From Pseudomonas neustonica (GTDB lineage Bacteria > Pseudomonadota > Gammaproteobacteria > Pseudomonadales > Pseudomonadaceae), in contig NZ_RKKU01000005.1 of NCBI RefSeq assembly GCF_003797945.1, forward strand, positions 1 through 64,000: a stretch of DNA of 64,000 bases, in the 5' to 3' direction. Position numbers and translations under genes: made by a program. Shown in pieces: positions 17,799-26,677 of this stretch. Each line of letters starts with the position of its first letter. The stretch's first letter is position 1. The notes below the pieces were generated by a model. It was not told where the DNA came from and did not search any database. It saw only the letters and a list, made by a program, of their open reading frames with translations.

Positions 17799-18692
17799 AT
17801 GGCTAGACGCAACCTCAATGATTTACTGTATTTCGTCACTGTCGCGCGCGAAGGCAGCTTTACGCGCGCGGCCTCGCTGATGGGCGTCACGCAATCGGCG
17901 CTCAGCCAGGCTGTCAGCGGCCTGGAAGCGCGACTTGAGATTCGACTGCTGACGCGCACCACACGCAGCGTGTCGCTCACCGCCGCGGGTGAACGTCTGT
18001 TGAATTCCATCGGCCATCGCATTGACGAAATCGACGCGGAGCTGGACGAGTTGACGGCCCTGCGCGATAAGCCGGCAGGCACGGTTCGGATCACCACGGG
18101 GGAACATGTTCTGCGGACTACGCTGCTGCCAAAGCTGACTCCACTTTTACTCGAGTACCCTGAGATCGATATCGAATTCGACATTAACTATGGCTTTCGG
18201 GATATCGTGGCTGATCGTTTCGATGCTGGCGTGCGCCTGGGCGACACGATCGACAAGGATATGATCGCGACGCCGGTCGGGCCGCAGCTGCGCATGGCCG
18301 TCGCCGCTTCTCCGGCTTATTTCGCAACGCACCCGGCGCCCCGCCAGCCAAGCGATCTGGTAAACCACAATTGCATCAACATGCGTTTGCAGAGTGCCGG
18401 TGGACTCTACACGTGGGAGTTCGAGCATCGTGGCCACCCCCTGGACGTGCGAGTGGATGGGCAGCTCATTTTCAATACCTCACCCGCTATGGTTGACGCA
18501 GCTTTGGCCGGAGTGGGCATCGCCTTTTTGCCTGAAGACGAGTTCGCGCCACATCTTGAGGAAGGTCGATTGTTGCGCGTACTGGAAGCCTACTGCCCTC
18601 CCTTTCCGGGCTACTACCTGTACTACCCGAGCCGCAGGCAGCCATCACACGCGTTCTCTCTGGTGTTGGATGCGTTACGCGTGACGAGATAA
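17799..18692 (+). CDS. LysR-family transcriptional regulator
   Basis: A 297-residue regulator. Residues 1-65 are the winged helix DNA-binding domain (DLLYFVTVAREGSFTRAASL, then GVTQSALSQAVSGLEARLEI and RLLTRTTRSVSLT). Residues about 90-295 form the periplasmic-binding-like effector domain of the CrgA/DsdC branch, with an RLGDTIDKDMIATPVG segment. It probably controls the divergent MFS and cyclophilin-like genes and itself, in response to an unknown small molecule. GGGAAA nine bases before the ATG supports the start. Confidence 0.88.
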   Translation: MARRNLNDLLYFVTVAREGSFTRAASLMGVTQSALSQAVSGLEARLEIRLLTRTTRSVSLTAAGERLLNSIGHRIDEIDAELDELTALRDKPAGTVRITTGEHVLRTTLLPKLTPLLLEYPEIDIEFDINYGFRDIVADRFDAGVRLGDTIDKDMIATPVGPQLRMAVAASPAYFATHPAPRQPSDLVNHNCINMRLQSAGGLYTWEFEHRGHPLDVRVDGQLIFNTSPAMVDAALAGVGIAFLPEDEFAPHLEEGRLLRVLEAYCPPFPGYYLYYPSRRQPSHAFSLVLDALRVTR

Positions 18693-19131
18693 ATACTACA
18701 ACCGTTATTCGCATCCGCTACTGCCAAAAGCGCAGAATATAAGAGTCTTACCTGCCTACACTCAGGCAATCGCCTGATGAAAAAGCCGAGACACCCACGG
18801 CCGCGCTGGTGCCTTTGTCTCGTCGTCTTGGCTAGAAAGCGAACATCCGTTGCCAATTGGTCAGTCAAACTTGATAGCGTCTTTGCTGTTAAATTTGCCT
18901 CGCTTTCAAGTTGCAGAAAGAGTTCATGCGAACCTGAAGCGTGCTGAACGCTGGCAGTACCTTTTTAGGCACCTTAGTAGAACATCCAGCCGATTCAACC
19001 AAGTGCCAAGGTGAGACTTACTCAACACCAGGCTGGGCTCATCAGTGTGTCATCACTGACAAGGAACCCTGCGCGACGCAACAATCGATAAGACCATCAA
19101 GGCTCCGGGCAGTCACAGCACCGTAATCCAA
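18693..19131. other. Intergenic, no gene recognised
   Basis: No coding frame or RNA is supported. An imperfect inverted repeat around 18785-18830, rich in G and C, might end LysR transcription, but it lacks a clear T-run. A candidate Pho box begins at 19132. Confidence 0.4.
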
Positions 19132-19149
19132 ATGTCATCTTGCTGTCGC
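19132..19149 (+). promoter_or_regulatory. Candidate PhoB box
   Basis: ATGTCAT at 19132 and CTGTCGC at 19143 are spaced exactly 11 bases, matching the CTGTCAT direct-repeat layout of Pho boxes with one mismatch in each half. It lies about 50 bases upstream of the start of a PstS-like gene, the expected kind of target. Confidence 0.5.
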
Positions 19150-19197
19150 ACTCTGTAGCGTCCAACACCCTAACGTCAGATGCTAATGAGGCTTACG

Positions 19198-20520
19198 ATG
19201 CAATCAGTTTGTCGCCGACTGCTGCACCACCTGTGCTTTGCTATGGTTTTTTTACCGGGGCTGGTGTCTGCCCACGCGCTGGAAATCCATGGTTCCAACA
19301 CCATTGGCGCTACCCTGGCACCCATGTTGATGACGCGTTTTCTGGAACAACTAAGCGGCCAGCCCGTTATCAGTAGTGCCAGCGGCACCGAGAACGAAAC
19401 CCTACTCAGCACGAGCAAAGACGGCAAACCGCTAACCGTATTGGTAGCCGCGCACGGCTCCAGTACCGGCTTTACCGCAATGCAAGCCAACCAGGCCGAT
19501 ATCTGGGCGGCCTCACGTCGCGTCAAACCTGCTGAAATAGCGGCTATGGCAGCGCGCGCAGATATGACCAGTGCCGATAGCGAGCATGTGATAGCCATTG
19601 ATGGTCTGGCGATTCTGGTACACCCCGCCAACCCGGTAGACCAGCTCAGCATAGAAACCCTGGCACAGATTTTTGCTGGTGAGATCACTAACTGGTCGGC
19701 CGTTGGTGGGCCTGATCGGGCGATCCAGGTATACGCCCGCGATGAGCAATCCGGCACCTGGGACACCTTCAAGGATCTGGTGTTGCGCGGCCAATACGCG
19801 ATGACCGACGGCGCCCGGCGTTACGAGTCAAACGACCAGCTGTCAGCGGATGTAAGCCGAGATCCTGCCGGCATAGGATTCGCCGGGTTTGCCTCCGTCG
19901 GTAACAGCAAACTGCTCGCCATCGCTGACGGCAATGCGCCAGCGCTTAAGCCCAGCAAACTCTCGGTAGCGACCGAGGACTACCCACTGTCGCGTCGGCT
20001 TTATCTTTACACTCCCGCGCAAACGGGCGAGCCACTGGCGCAGAGCTTTATCGACTTTACCCAAAGCCATGCGGGACAAGAGATCGTCGCTCAATCGGGG
20101 TTCTTTTCTCAGACACCCTTTGCGGTTGACCCCGTGCTTGACGACAGCGTGCCGGAGACATTCAAGCGCCTGACTGCACGCTACCAGCGTTTATCAGTGA
20201 ACATCCGCTTTGCCGAAGGCAACACCACGCTGGACAACAAGGCGCATCGCGACCTACTGCGCATTCAGACCTACCTTGCTGACACTGGCAAAACCGGCTC
20301 AGACATTATGCTGATTGGCTTTGCCGACCAGCAAAGCAACGAGCTACGCGCCCAAATGATTTCCGAACTACGCGCTCAGACAGCCAGTAAGGCGCTACGC
20401 GAACTCGGCACCGTAGTGCAAGGCTACGTCGGCTACGGTCACTACATGCAGGTAGGGTCTGCGGGTGGCGAGACCGGTGCACAACGCAACGGCAGGGTCG
20501 AAGTCTGGGTACAGCGTTGA
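19198..20520 (+). CDS. PstS-like phosphate-binding protein fused to OmpA peptidoglycan-binding domain
   Basis: The protein has 440 residues. A signal peptide (residues 1-27, ending VSAHA) exports it. Residues about 28-305 form a type II periplasmic binding fold of the PstS-like class: EIHGSNTIGATLAPML, then IYARDEQSGTWDTF-type residues (here VYARDEQSGTWDTF) in the phosphate-binding position. Residues about 335-440 form an OmpA C-terminal domain (RFAEGNTTLDNKA at its start, NGRVEVWV at its end). The protein would bind phosphate or a similar oxyanion and be held at the cell wall. The ATG at 19198 follows AGG at a good distance; earlier in-frame ATGs would disrupt the signal peptide. No PstCAB genes adjoin. 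Confidence 0.82.
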   Translation: MQSVCRRLLHHLCFAMVFLPGLVSAHALEIHGSNTIGATLAPMLMTRFLEQLSGQPVISSASGTENETLLSTSKDGKPLTVLVAAHGSSTGFTAMQANQADIWAASRRVKPAEIAAMAARADMTSADSEHVIAIDGLAILVHPANPVDQLSIETLAQIFAGEITNWSAVGGPDRAIQVYARDEQSGTWDTFKDLVLRGQYAMTDGARRYESNDQLSADVSRDPAGIGFAGFASVGNSKLLAIADGNAPALKPSKLSVATEDYPLSRRLYLYTPAQTGEPLAQSFIDFTQSHAGQEIVAQSGFFSQTPFAVDPVLDDSVPETFKRLTARYQRLSVNIRFAEGNTTLDNKAHRDLLRIQTYLADTGKTGSDIMLIGFADQQSNELRAQMISELRAQTASKALRELGTVVQGYVGYGHYMQVGSAGGETGAQRNGRVEVWVQR

Positions 20521-20705
20521 GCCATTGCACCCCGCTGACTAACAACTGACAACCGCACTCTCACTGAGCTGCAGCAGCCGCGAAACGAACAAGCGAATCA
20601 TGTTGTCCTAGTATTAGTTCCAATGAGCAAGGCATGCGCATCAGGGAGTCGTTAGTTCGGCGAGCGCAGCCCCGCTTTCCTGTTCTGTTTCAGGGAGTCT
20701 ATGCA

Positions 20706-21515
20706 ATGCCCATGATCGAGATAAATGGCGTAGAGATCGCTTACGAAGACACCGGCCCGCGCGACGCGCCAGCCATAGTGCTGGCGCACTCGCTGTTCTT
20801 CGACCACCGCATGTTTGAGCATCAGGTCGCGCGCTTTGCTGAAGACTACCGGGTGATCGCTTACGACCAGCGTGGTCATGGCTTCACCCCGCATCCCAAG
20901 AACGGTGAGTACGGCATGGACGCCCTGACCGAGGATGCCGCCGCCTTGATCCAGCGCCTGGAGCTGGGCCCCGTCCATATCGTCGGCAACTCGATGGGTG
21001 GTTTCGTGGCACTGCGCCTCGGCGCCCGTTACCCAGCGCTGGTGCGCTCAGTCACCACCGTCGGTTCATCTGCCGATAAGGAACACAACATCGAGCAGTA
21101 CCGACCGCTGGTAGAGGCCATGAAGGAACACGGCGCCGCGCCGGTGATTGAGCAACTGATGTACACCATGTTTGGCGACACCACCCTCGCCGCGCAATCG
21201 CAGGCGAGCCTGCGTTCAACCTGGCGCAATCGCATGGCGGCACTGGCACGCGAAACTGGCTCAGCCGCCGAAGCGGTCGTTGAGCGCCAGAGCGTGGTCG
21301 ATGAACTGGCGCTGATCAAGGTCCCGGTGCTGGCGATTGCCGGCGACGAAGACCACGCCTATGGCATCGACCTGTCGGAGCAAATAGCGCAAGGAGTCGA
21401 TGACGGACGCTGCATTGTCATCAAGGCCGCTGGACACTCCGCCAGTCTGGAGGCGCCCGGGCCGGTTAACGAGGCACTGGCAGCGCACTTCAAGCGCGCT
21501 GAAGCGACAAGTTGA
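20706..21515 (+). CDS. Alpha/beta hydrolase
   Basis: A 269-residue alpha/beta-hydrolase-fold enzyme. The oxyanion-side strand reads LAHSLFFDHRMF, followed by YDQRGHGFTPHP. The nucleophile serine sits in GNSMGGFVAL, the typical G-x-S-x-G elbow. An acid follows in AGDEDHAY and the histidine in AAGHSASLEAP. The closest well-known relatives are 3-oxoadipate enol-lactonase (PcaD) and esterases; no aromatic-degradation genes adjoin, so the substrate is not assigned. The start at 20706 has AGGGAG ten bases before it. It stands alone and converges on the YdcZ pair. Confidence 0.82.
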   Translation: MPMIEINGVEIAYEDTGPRDAPAIVLAHSLFFDHRMFEHQVARFAEDYRVIAYDQRGHGFTPHPKNGEYGMDALTEDAAALIQRLELGPVHIVGNSMGGFVALRLGARYPALVRSVTTVGSSADKEHNIEQYRPLVEAMKEHGAAPVIEQLMYTMFGDTTLAAQSQASLRSTWRNRMAALARETGSAAEAVVERQSVVDELALIKVPVLAIAGDEDHAYGIDLSEQIAQGVDDGRCIVIKAAGHSASLEAPGPVNEALAAHFKRAEATS

Positions 21516-21526
21516 TTTAGCCTGCC

Positions 21527-21565
21527 GGGTGATAGTGCGCAACGGTCAGTTGAGCACTATCACCC
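21527..21565. terminator. Perfect 12-bp inverted repeat between convergent genes, likely terminator
   Basis: GGGTGATAGTGC at 21527-21538 pairs exactly with GCACTATCACCC at 21554-21565 across a 15-base loop. It lies in the 94-base gap between the stop codons of the hydrolase and YdcZ genes. No T-run follows on either strand, so a Rho-assisted or bidirectional terminator is inferred. Confidence 0.55.
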
Positions 21566-21608
21566 ACAATGCAGCGTCAGGCGTTAATCAGCGTACTGCG
21601 CTATTTCC

Positions 21609-22082
21609 TTACTGCGCGGCTGCGGCCAAGCGTAATGCTCGCTTGCGGTGGCTCAGGTAGATCAGCGCCAGCGCCCCCATCAGCAAGGCCATCGACAGAT
21701 AGCGTGATGGGTCCAAAGGCAAGCGGCTATTACCCAGCCAACCAAAATGATCAATCAGCAGGCTCATCAGCAGTTGACCGGAAATGACGGCGACCGTCGC
21801 CGCTGCCGTGCCAACTCGCGGTACAGCAAATACGATAGCCAGCATGTACACCACACCGAACAGCGCACCAATCAATTGCCATTTGGGTACGCTGAACAAG
21901 GTCGCCTCACTTGGCGACTCAAAAAAGAACATCAGCAGAAAGGTAATAACCGCGCCCATGGCGAAGGTTAACCAAGCGCTTTCGACTACGCCCGTCTGGG
22001 CGCCCAGCTTGCCGTTGATGGAAGACTGCGCAGCCAATACCGCACCGCCGAGTAATAAGATCGCAAAAATAATGGGTAACAT
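21609..22082 (-). CDS. YdcZ-family (DUF606) half-size DMT transporter
   Basis: A 157-residue membrane protein with five predicted helices, the half-length form of the drug/metabolite transporter fold. The first helix continues into AAQSSINGKLGAQTG, a family hallmark, and later segments include GAVITFLLMFFFESPSEA and SGQLLMSLLIDHFGWLG. YdcZ-type proteins often come as tandem pairs that act together as a heterodimer; substrates are mostly unknown. Its partner starts upstream on the same strand, 16 bases away. GAGGAGAG precedes the ATG. Confidence 0.82.
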   Translation of the reverse strand: MLPIIFAILLLGGAVLAAQSSINGKLGAQTGVVESAWLTFAMGAVITFLLMFFFESPSEATLFSVPKWQLIGALFGVVYMLAIVFAVPRVGTAAATVAVISGQLLMSLLIDHFGWLGNSRLPLDPSRYLSMALLMGALALIYLSHRKRALRLAAAAQ

Positions 22083-22097
22083 CGGGTCACTCTCCTC

Positions 22098-22526
22098 TTA
22101 CATCAGCCAAAGTGCGGCAAAAATCATCGCTAGCGCCAACACCCGGTAACCATCCACCGCACGCTTTTCGCTGCCTAGCAGGCCAAAGTGATCGATGAGT
22201 AGACTGGCAGCGACCTGCCCGCAAAGGATACCGACCATGGTCATACCGACCCCGACCAAGGGCGTAGCGATGGTCAGGATAACGACGTAAATCGGCCCCA
22301 GAATGCCCCCGGTCAACAGCCAGCGCGGCTGTGCAAACAGCAATCCCAATTGACGTTTGCGGGTAAACACCAAGACCAATGACAGCAGTAGTGCGCCGAC
22401 CATAAAGATCGACAGCGTGGCGGAAAGATGCCCAACCTGCTCGCCCAACGGACCCAACAGTCCCGCCTCGACCGACAGCCCCATGCCTGCTACCAGTACC
22501 ATCAGCAAAATGATTGCCTGTTGCAT
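22098..22526 (-). CDS. YdcZ-family (DUF606) half-size DMT transporter, partner
   Basis: A 142-residue membrane protein of the same family as the next gene, with the matching segments GLSVEAGLLGPLGEQVG and CGQVAASLLIDHFGLLG; the SLLIDHFG(W/L)LG motif is nearly identical in both, showing that they are paralogues. The ATG at 22526 follows AAAGGAGG, better than the upstream alternative. It is the first gene of the pair and diverges from a LysR gene 84 bases away, which probably regulates it. The cargo is unknown. Confidence 0.82.
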   Translation of the reverse strand: MQQAIILLMVLVAGMGLSVEAGLLGPLGEQVGHLSATLSIFMVGALLLSLVLVFTRKRQLGLLFAQPRWLLTGGILGPIYVVILTIATPLVGVGMTMVGILCGQVAASLLIDHFGLLGSEKRAVDGYRVLALAMIFAALWLM

Positions 22527-22567
22527 ACCGCCTCCTTTTATCAAGCCGGCAAGGGTAATCTGCGTAT

Positions 22568-22584
22568 CGTATTGCTACAATACG
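22568..22584. promoter_or_regulatory. Candidate LysR operator (CGTATTG-3-CAATACG)
   Basis: A perfect 7-base inverted repeat around CTA lies in the short gap between the YdcZ pair and the divergent LysR gene. It contains the T-N11-A layout usual for LysR-family sites. An outer GCGTAT/ATACGC pair extends the symmetry. Confidence 0.6.
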
Positions 22585-22610
22585 CGCAACCAACAAAGGA
22601 CTATTGCATT

Positions 22611-23543
22611 TTGGACAACTCTCCCAGCTTGCTCGCGCTTCGCCTGTTTGTGCGTGTTGCCATGACCGGCAGCTTTATCGAGGCCGCACGTTTCTTCAGC
22701 CTGCCCGCCTCCTCGGTATCCCGGCATATCGCAGCTCTGGAAACACAGCTAGGCCAGCGCCTATTGTTTCGGCATACCCGTGCAGTCCGTCTGACGGACG
22801 CGGGAGAACGCTATTATCAGGATGTAAAACAGATACTCGACAACCTCGAGCTAGCCAACGAGCAGGTCAGCGGCGGCGCCAGCGGCCCGCGCGGACTATT
22901 ACGCATCAATGCGCCTGTGGCCTTTGGTCGACGGCATATCGCTCCGTTGCTGGCAGCACTGCAATCGCAGTACCCGTTTCTGAATATCGAGTTGACCTTG
23001 AGCGATGCCTTTATCGACCCGGTGCAGGAGGGAGCCGATGTGGTAATCCGCGTCGGCGCGCTGCGCGACTCCAGTCTGGTGGCGCGTAAGCTGGCGCCGC
23101 AGCGCTTTTTTGCCTGCGCGGCGCCAGCCTATATCGAGCAGCACGGAGCGCCCGCGCACCCGGATCAATTGGCGCACCACAACTGCCTGGTATACAAGGG
23201 AACACGCGGCATTCAGCCTTGGTACTTCCGCCAGCAGGCAGCGCCTGAGCTGTTTCAGCGCTATGACGTTAAAGGCAACCTCTATGGTAACAACGCCGAG
23301 AGCCTGGTTGAGGCAGCGCTGCAGGGGCAGGGTATTGTGTTGTTTCCTACCTGGCTGCTGTATGAGGCACTGCGCGAACGCACGCTGCTACCCATCCTGA
23401 CTGCATTTGAAGCGTCCGGGGAGCCGACACTGGAGGGCATTCATGTGATCTATCCGGAAAATCGCCTGCGCTCATCAAAGGTCGCTGCTTTTCTGCAGCA
23501 TCTTTTCGAGCAAATACACGAGCGCCCCTACTGGGATGACTAA
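22611..23543 (+). CDS. LysR-family transcriptional regulator
   Basis: A 310-residue regulator from a TTG start at 22611, supported by AAAGGA ten bases before it and by the family's usual distance to the DNA-binding helix. Residues 5-65 form the helix-turn-helix domain (LRLFVRVAMTGSFIEAARFF, then LPASSVSRHIAALETQLGQR). The rest is the effector domain of the CrgA-like branch (RVGALRDSSLVARKLAPQRF). It is divergent from the YdcZ pair and probably controls that operon; the MFS gene downstream on the same strand is 185 bases away. Confidence 0.87.
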   Translation: MDNSPSLLALRLFVRVAMTGSFIEAARFFSLPASSVSRHIAALETQLGQRLLFRHTRAVRLTDAGERYYQDVKQILDNLELANEQVSGGASGPRGLLRINAPVAFGRRHIAPLLAALQSQYPFLNIELTLSDAFIDPVQEGADVVIRVGALRDSSLVARKLAPQRFFACAAPAYIEQHGAPAHPDQLAHHNCLVYKGTRGIQPWYFRQQAAPELFQRYDVKGNLYGNNAESLVEAALQGQGIVLFPTWLLYEALRERTLLPILTAFEASGEPTLEGIHVIYPENRLRSSKVAAFLQHLFEQIHERPYWDD

Positions 23544-23728
23544 CCCGTTATGGGGTGAGCCCATACCTGACCGCCCGAGCCGCTCTATCTGTCGGATGCA
23601 CAATAATTCTGCGCACTATCTGTCAGGTGCCCAAACCCCGGATCGTAAATAAAAATAGGCCCAATAGTCGCTTGACCGCATGGCTGTCACTGCCTAGGGT
23701 GGCGATCGAAATTTCCGCCGAGGCCTTC

Positions 23729-24907
23729 ATGACCGACCGTACCAAGCTGCCCCCAACAGTCTACCTTTTGGGCCTGACCATCTTTTCGTTAGTCACGGCT
23801 GAATTCATGGTCGCCGGTATGATGCCCGCCCTGGCCGAATCCTTTTCCGTTAGTCTTGCGCAAGTCGGCAACCTTATCGCCTTTTATGCCTTAGGTATGG
23901 CACTGGGTGGACCACCTGTTACCGTCATGCTGCTGGCCCGACGCGTGAGTAACAAGCATGCTCTGGTATCGCTGCTGGCTGTCTATGTATTCGCTGGTGC
24001 ACTTGCAGCTGCCGCGCCCACCTACCTGATACTGGCGATAGCACGCTGCATCATGGGGGTTTCCAGCGCCGCCTGCATCGGCTTATGCATGACCATCTGT
24101 GCGGGCATGGTATCGACAGAAATGCGCGGCCGGGCGCTATCGGTGGTGCTGGCCGGGCTGATGTTGTCACCCGTCGCCGGGGTACCCATGACCGCTTGGG
24201 TAGAGCAGCACTTTGGCTGGCGCGCCAGCGGTTGGCTGGTGGTGGCACTGGCACTTATATGTACTGGCTTGGCGGCCAAGCGCCTGCCAAAAGTAAAACC
24301 CGGCAGCGAACCGCCGCTAAGCAGCCAGTGGAGCGCACTTAGAAGCACCCAGCTATGGGGCGCCTATATCACCAGCGGCTTGATCATTGGCTCGACCTTC
24401 GCCGCGTTCAGCTATTGCACCCCTATTCTGATTGACGAAGTCGGCGTCAAACCAAGCCACGTTGCTCCCCTGCTGGCGGTCTATGGCATAGCCAACCTGA
24501 TAGGCAACATGTTTGTCGGGCGCATTGCCGACCGGCACACCATGCCTGCCCTCGGCTGGGGCCTGGCGTTGATGGCCCTGGCTCTGGGCGGCTTCGCTCT
24601 GGCCGGTGACCTGGTATGGCTTAACCTCGGCTGTTTCGTTTTGCTCGGTCTGACCGGCGTCGCGCTCAACCCCGCCATGGTCGCCCGCGTGATGAAAGCG
24701 GCGGAACCCAGTGCCTTGGTCAATGCACTGCACACCTCGGTCATCACCGCGGGACTTGCCTTCGGCAGTTGGGCTGGTGGCGCCGTAATCGAACAGGGTT
24801 ATGGCCTGCGCGCGCCGCTGTGGGTCGGCGCGGCCATTGCAGTTGTGGGTTTGCTAAGCCTCTGGCGTCCGGTGGTGTTTCGAGCAAAGGCAGAGGTTTG
24901 TACCTGA
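23729..24907 (+). CDS. MFS efflux transporter
   Basis: A 392-residue inner-membrane exporter with twelve predicted helices, of the same drug/purine efflux branch as the MFS gene at 16.4 kb. Markers are TAEFMVAGMMPALAESFSVS in helix 1, ALGMALGGPPVTVMLLARR as the loop 2-3 region, and ARCIMGVSSAACIGLCMTI in helix 4. Substrate unknown. The ATG at 23729 (MTDRTKLP) is chosen because the extra N-terminal frame upstream is not membrane-like. It converges on the filament operon. Confidence 0.83.
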   Translation: MTDRTKLPPTVYLLGLTIFSLVTAEFMVAGMMPALAESFSVSLAQVGNLIAFYALGMALGGPPVTVMLLARRVSNKHALVSLLAVYVFAGALAAAAPTYLILAIARCIMGVSSAACIGLCMTICAGMVSTEMRGRALSVVLAGLMLSPVAGVPMTAWVEQHFGWRASGWLVVALALICTGLAAKRLPKVKPGSEPPLSSQWSALRSTQLWGAYITSGLIIGSTFAAFSYCTPILIDEVGVKPSHVAPLLAVYGIANLIGNMFVGRIADRHTMPALGWGLALMALALGGFALAGDLVWLNLGCFVLLGLTGVALNPAMVARVMKAAEPSALVNALHTSVITAGLAFGSWAGGAVIEQGYGLRAPLWVGAAIAVVGLLSLWRPVVFRAKAEVCT

Positions 24908-24970
24908 GGACTTCCGCGCTGCTAGTCAGGCCGGGCTGACCAACCAATGCACTTGCCCATGAACCGCGTA

Positions 24971-26677
24971 TTAGCCCCGCAAGGACGCGGACGCCAACGC
25001 ATCGCGGGTCCCGAAGACGCGGACCAACTCATCGACCGTAGTCAGCCCCTCTCTTACCAGGCGCGCGCCGGTATCCCATACCGGCACATGGTTTGCTTCG
25101 GTCAACAGGCCCTCCAGCCGCGCGCGACTGCCGCCCTCTTCGACCCAACGCGCCAGCGGCGCATCGAACACCAGCATTTCATACACCGGCACCCGACCAT
25201 GGAAACCGGTATGTCGGCAGTAGTCACAGCCCTCGCCACGCATGTGCTGCACGCCCGCCAGTAGCGCATCCAGACCAGCGGGAATTGCGTTCGGCGTTGC
25301 CGCAGGCGTTTTGCACTGCGGGCAAAGGCAGCGCGCCAGGCGCTGGTTGATGCAGCCGATAAGCGTCTCGGCCAACGCCTGCGGAGCAATACCCAGCGCC
25401 ATAAGCCGACCGACCACACCAGATACACTATTGACGTGCAGTGTCGACAATACCAAGTGGCCGGTTTCTGCCGCACGGATAGCCGCTTCCGCGGTTTCCG
25501 CATCGCGGATTTCACCCACCAGCATGATGTCCGGATCATGCCGCAGAAAGTGTCGGATAGCGGTGTCGAAGGTGTAGTTCGCCTTGCGGTTAACCTGGGT
25601 TTGCGAGGCCACCGGCAACTCGTACTCGATCGGATCTTCGACGGTCAGAATACTCTTGCCGGTCATACCTAATGGACGCAGTCCGGCATGCAATGTGGTG
25701 GTCTTGCCCGAACCGGTCGGGCCCGTCATCAGGAAGATGCCGTGTGGCTGCTGAAACAATGCCTGCAGGCGCTGCAGGTGCTCAGGCGCAAAGCCTAATT
25801 CCTCCAGCCCGGCAACCGAGACCCCTTTGGGTAACAAGCGCAGAACGACACTTTCGCCTTGTGGCGTAATGCTCGTGGAGGCGCGAATATCGTAGGTCTG
25901 ATTATCGATGGTGACAGAAAAGCGGCCATCCTGCGGGCGCAGATTGTCGGAAATATCCATCGCCGCAATCACCTTAATAGCGGCCACCAGTCTCATCATG
26001 CCGCGATCCAGCGCGATGATCGGGACCAATACACCGTCGATGCGAAAGGCCATATGTAGTGACTGTGGTTCAGGCTGCAGATGAATATCGGTGGCGCGCT
26101 CGCTGACGGCCAGCGCCAGCATGTGGTTGATCAACTGATTGACCGGAAAAGAGCCCTGAGTATCCTGGCGAACCTGACGATACTCGCGCTCAAATTCGCT
26201 TAATACGGTGCGCTGGTTAGCTGAATACAGGGTTTCTATACGACGGGCTACCGCACTAAAGTCGCCTTGCCACAGGCGCGCGGGCAAGCCACTGCGACGC
26301 TGAATCAAACTTTGCGCACGTTGTGGGTCCGCATTACCGACAACGGCCTCCAAGTGCCCTGCGTGAACCCGCAATGGCAGCAAACCGTGGGACAGACAAG
26401 CGTCCCGCGTGAACAGCGCAACGACGCCAGGGTCAGATTCGGGCCACTCATCGGAGCCGATATAGGGCAAACCATGATGATCCGCCAGCACGCGGGCAAG
26501 GTCGCTTGCAGACACCAGGCCCAACCGAATCAGCATCTGACTCAGCGACTCACCCGTGACGGCTTGCTTTTGGCGCGCGTAGGCCAGCTGAGTAGGATCA
26601 AGAATTCCGAGCGACGTCAGCGTATTACCGAGTTCCGGAGCATCCAACGAGGCAGGTAAAGTATCCACGCGGCTCAT
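24971..26677 (-). CDS. mshE: GspE/PilB/MshE-family filament assembly ATPase
   Basis: A 568-residue cytoplasmic ATPase that would drive polymerisation of the pilins encoded in the same operon. Residues about 10-150 are the T2SSE_N/MshEN domain (TGESLSQMLIRLGLVSASDL, then HHGLPYI). In some MshE proteins this domain binds cyclic-di-GMP; whether it does here is unknown. Walker A is GPTGSGKTTTLH, the Asp and His boxes include DPDIMLVGEIRDAETAEAA and TGHLVLSTLH, and a tetracysteine zinc site is formed by CLCPQC and CDYC. It is the last gene of the operon and its ATG overlaps the previous stop by one base. No PilT-type retraction ATPase is present. Confidence 0.9.
   Translation of the reverse strand: MSRVDTLPASLDAPELGNTLTSLGILDPTQLAYARQKQAVTGESLSQMLIRLGLVSASDLARVLADHHGLPYIGSDEWPESDPGVVALFTRDACLSHGLLPLRVHAGHLEAVVGNADPQRAQSLIQRRSGLPARLWQGDFSAVARRIETLYSANQRTVLSEFEREYRQVRQDTQGSFPVNQLINHMLALAVSERATDIHLQPEPQSLHMAFRIDGVLVPIIALDRGMMRLVAAIKVIAAMDISDNLRPQDGRFSVTIDNQTYDIRASTSITPQGESVVLRLLPKGVSVAGLEELGFAPEHLQRLQALFQQPHGIFLMTGPTGSGKTTTLHAGLRPLGMTGKSILTVEDPIEYELPVASQTQVNRKANYTFDTAIRHFLRHDPDIMLVGEIRDAETAEAAIRAAETGHLVLSTLHVNSVSGVVGRLMALGIAPQALAETLIGCINQRLARCLCPQCKTPAATPNAIPAGLDALLAGVQHMRGEGCDYCRHTGFHGRVPVYEMLVFDAPLARWVEEGGSRARLEGLLTEANHVPVWDTGARLVREGLTTVDELVRVFGTRDALASASLRG

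Noticed and set aside
24908-24970. Terminator after the filament operon
   Set aside because: Only a five-base stem (GTCAG/CTGAC) without T-run was seen; too weak to list.
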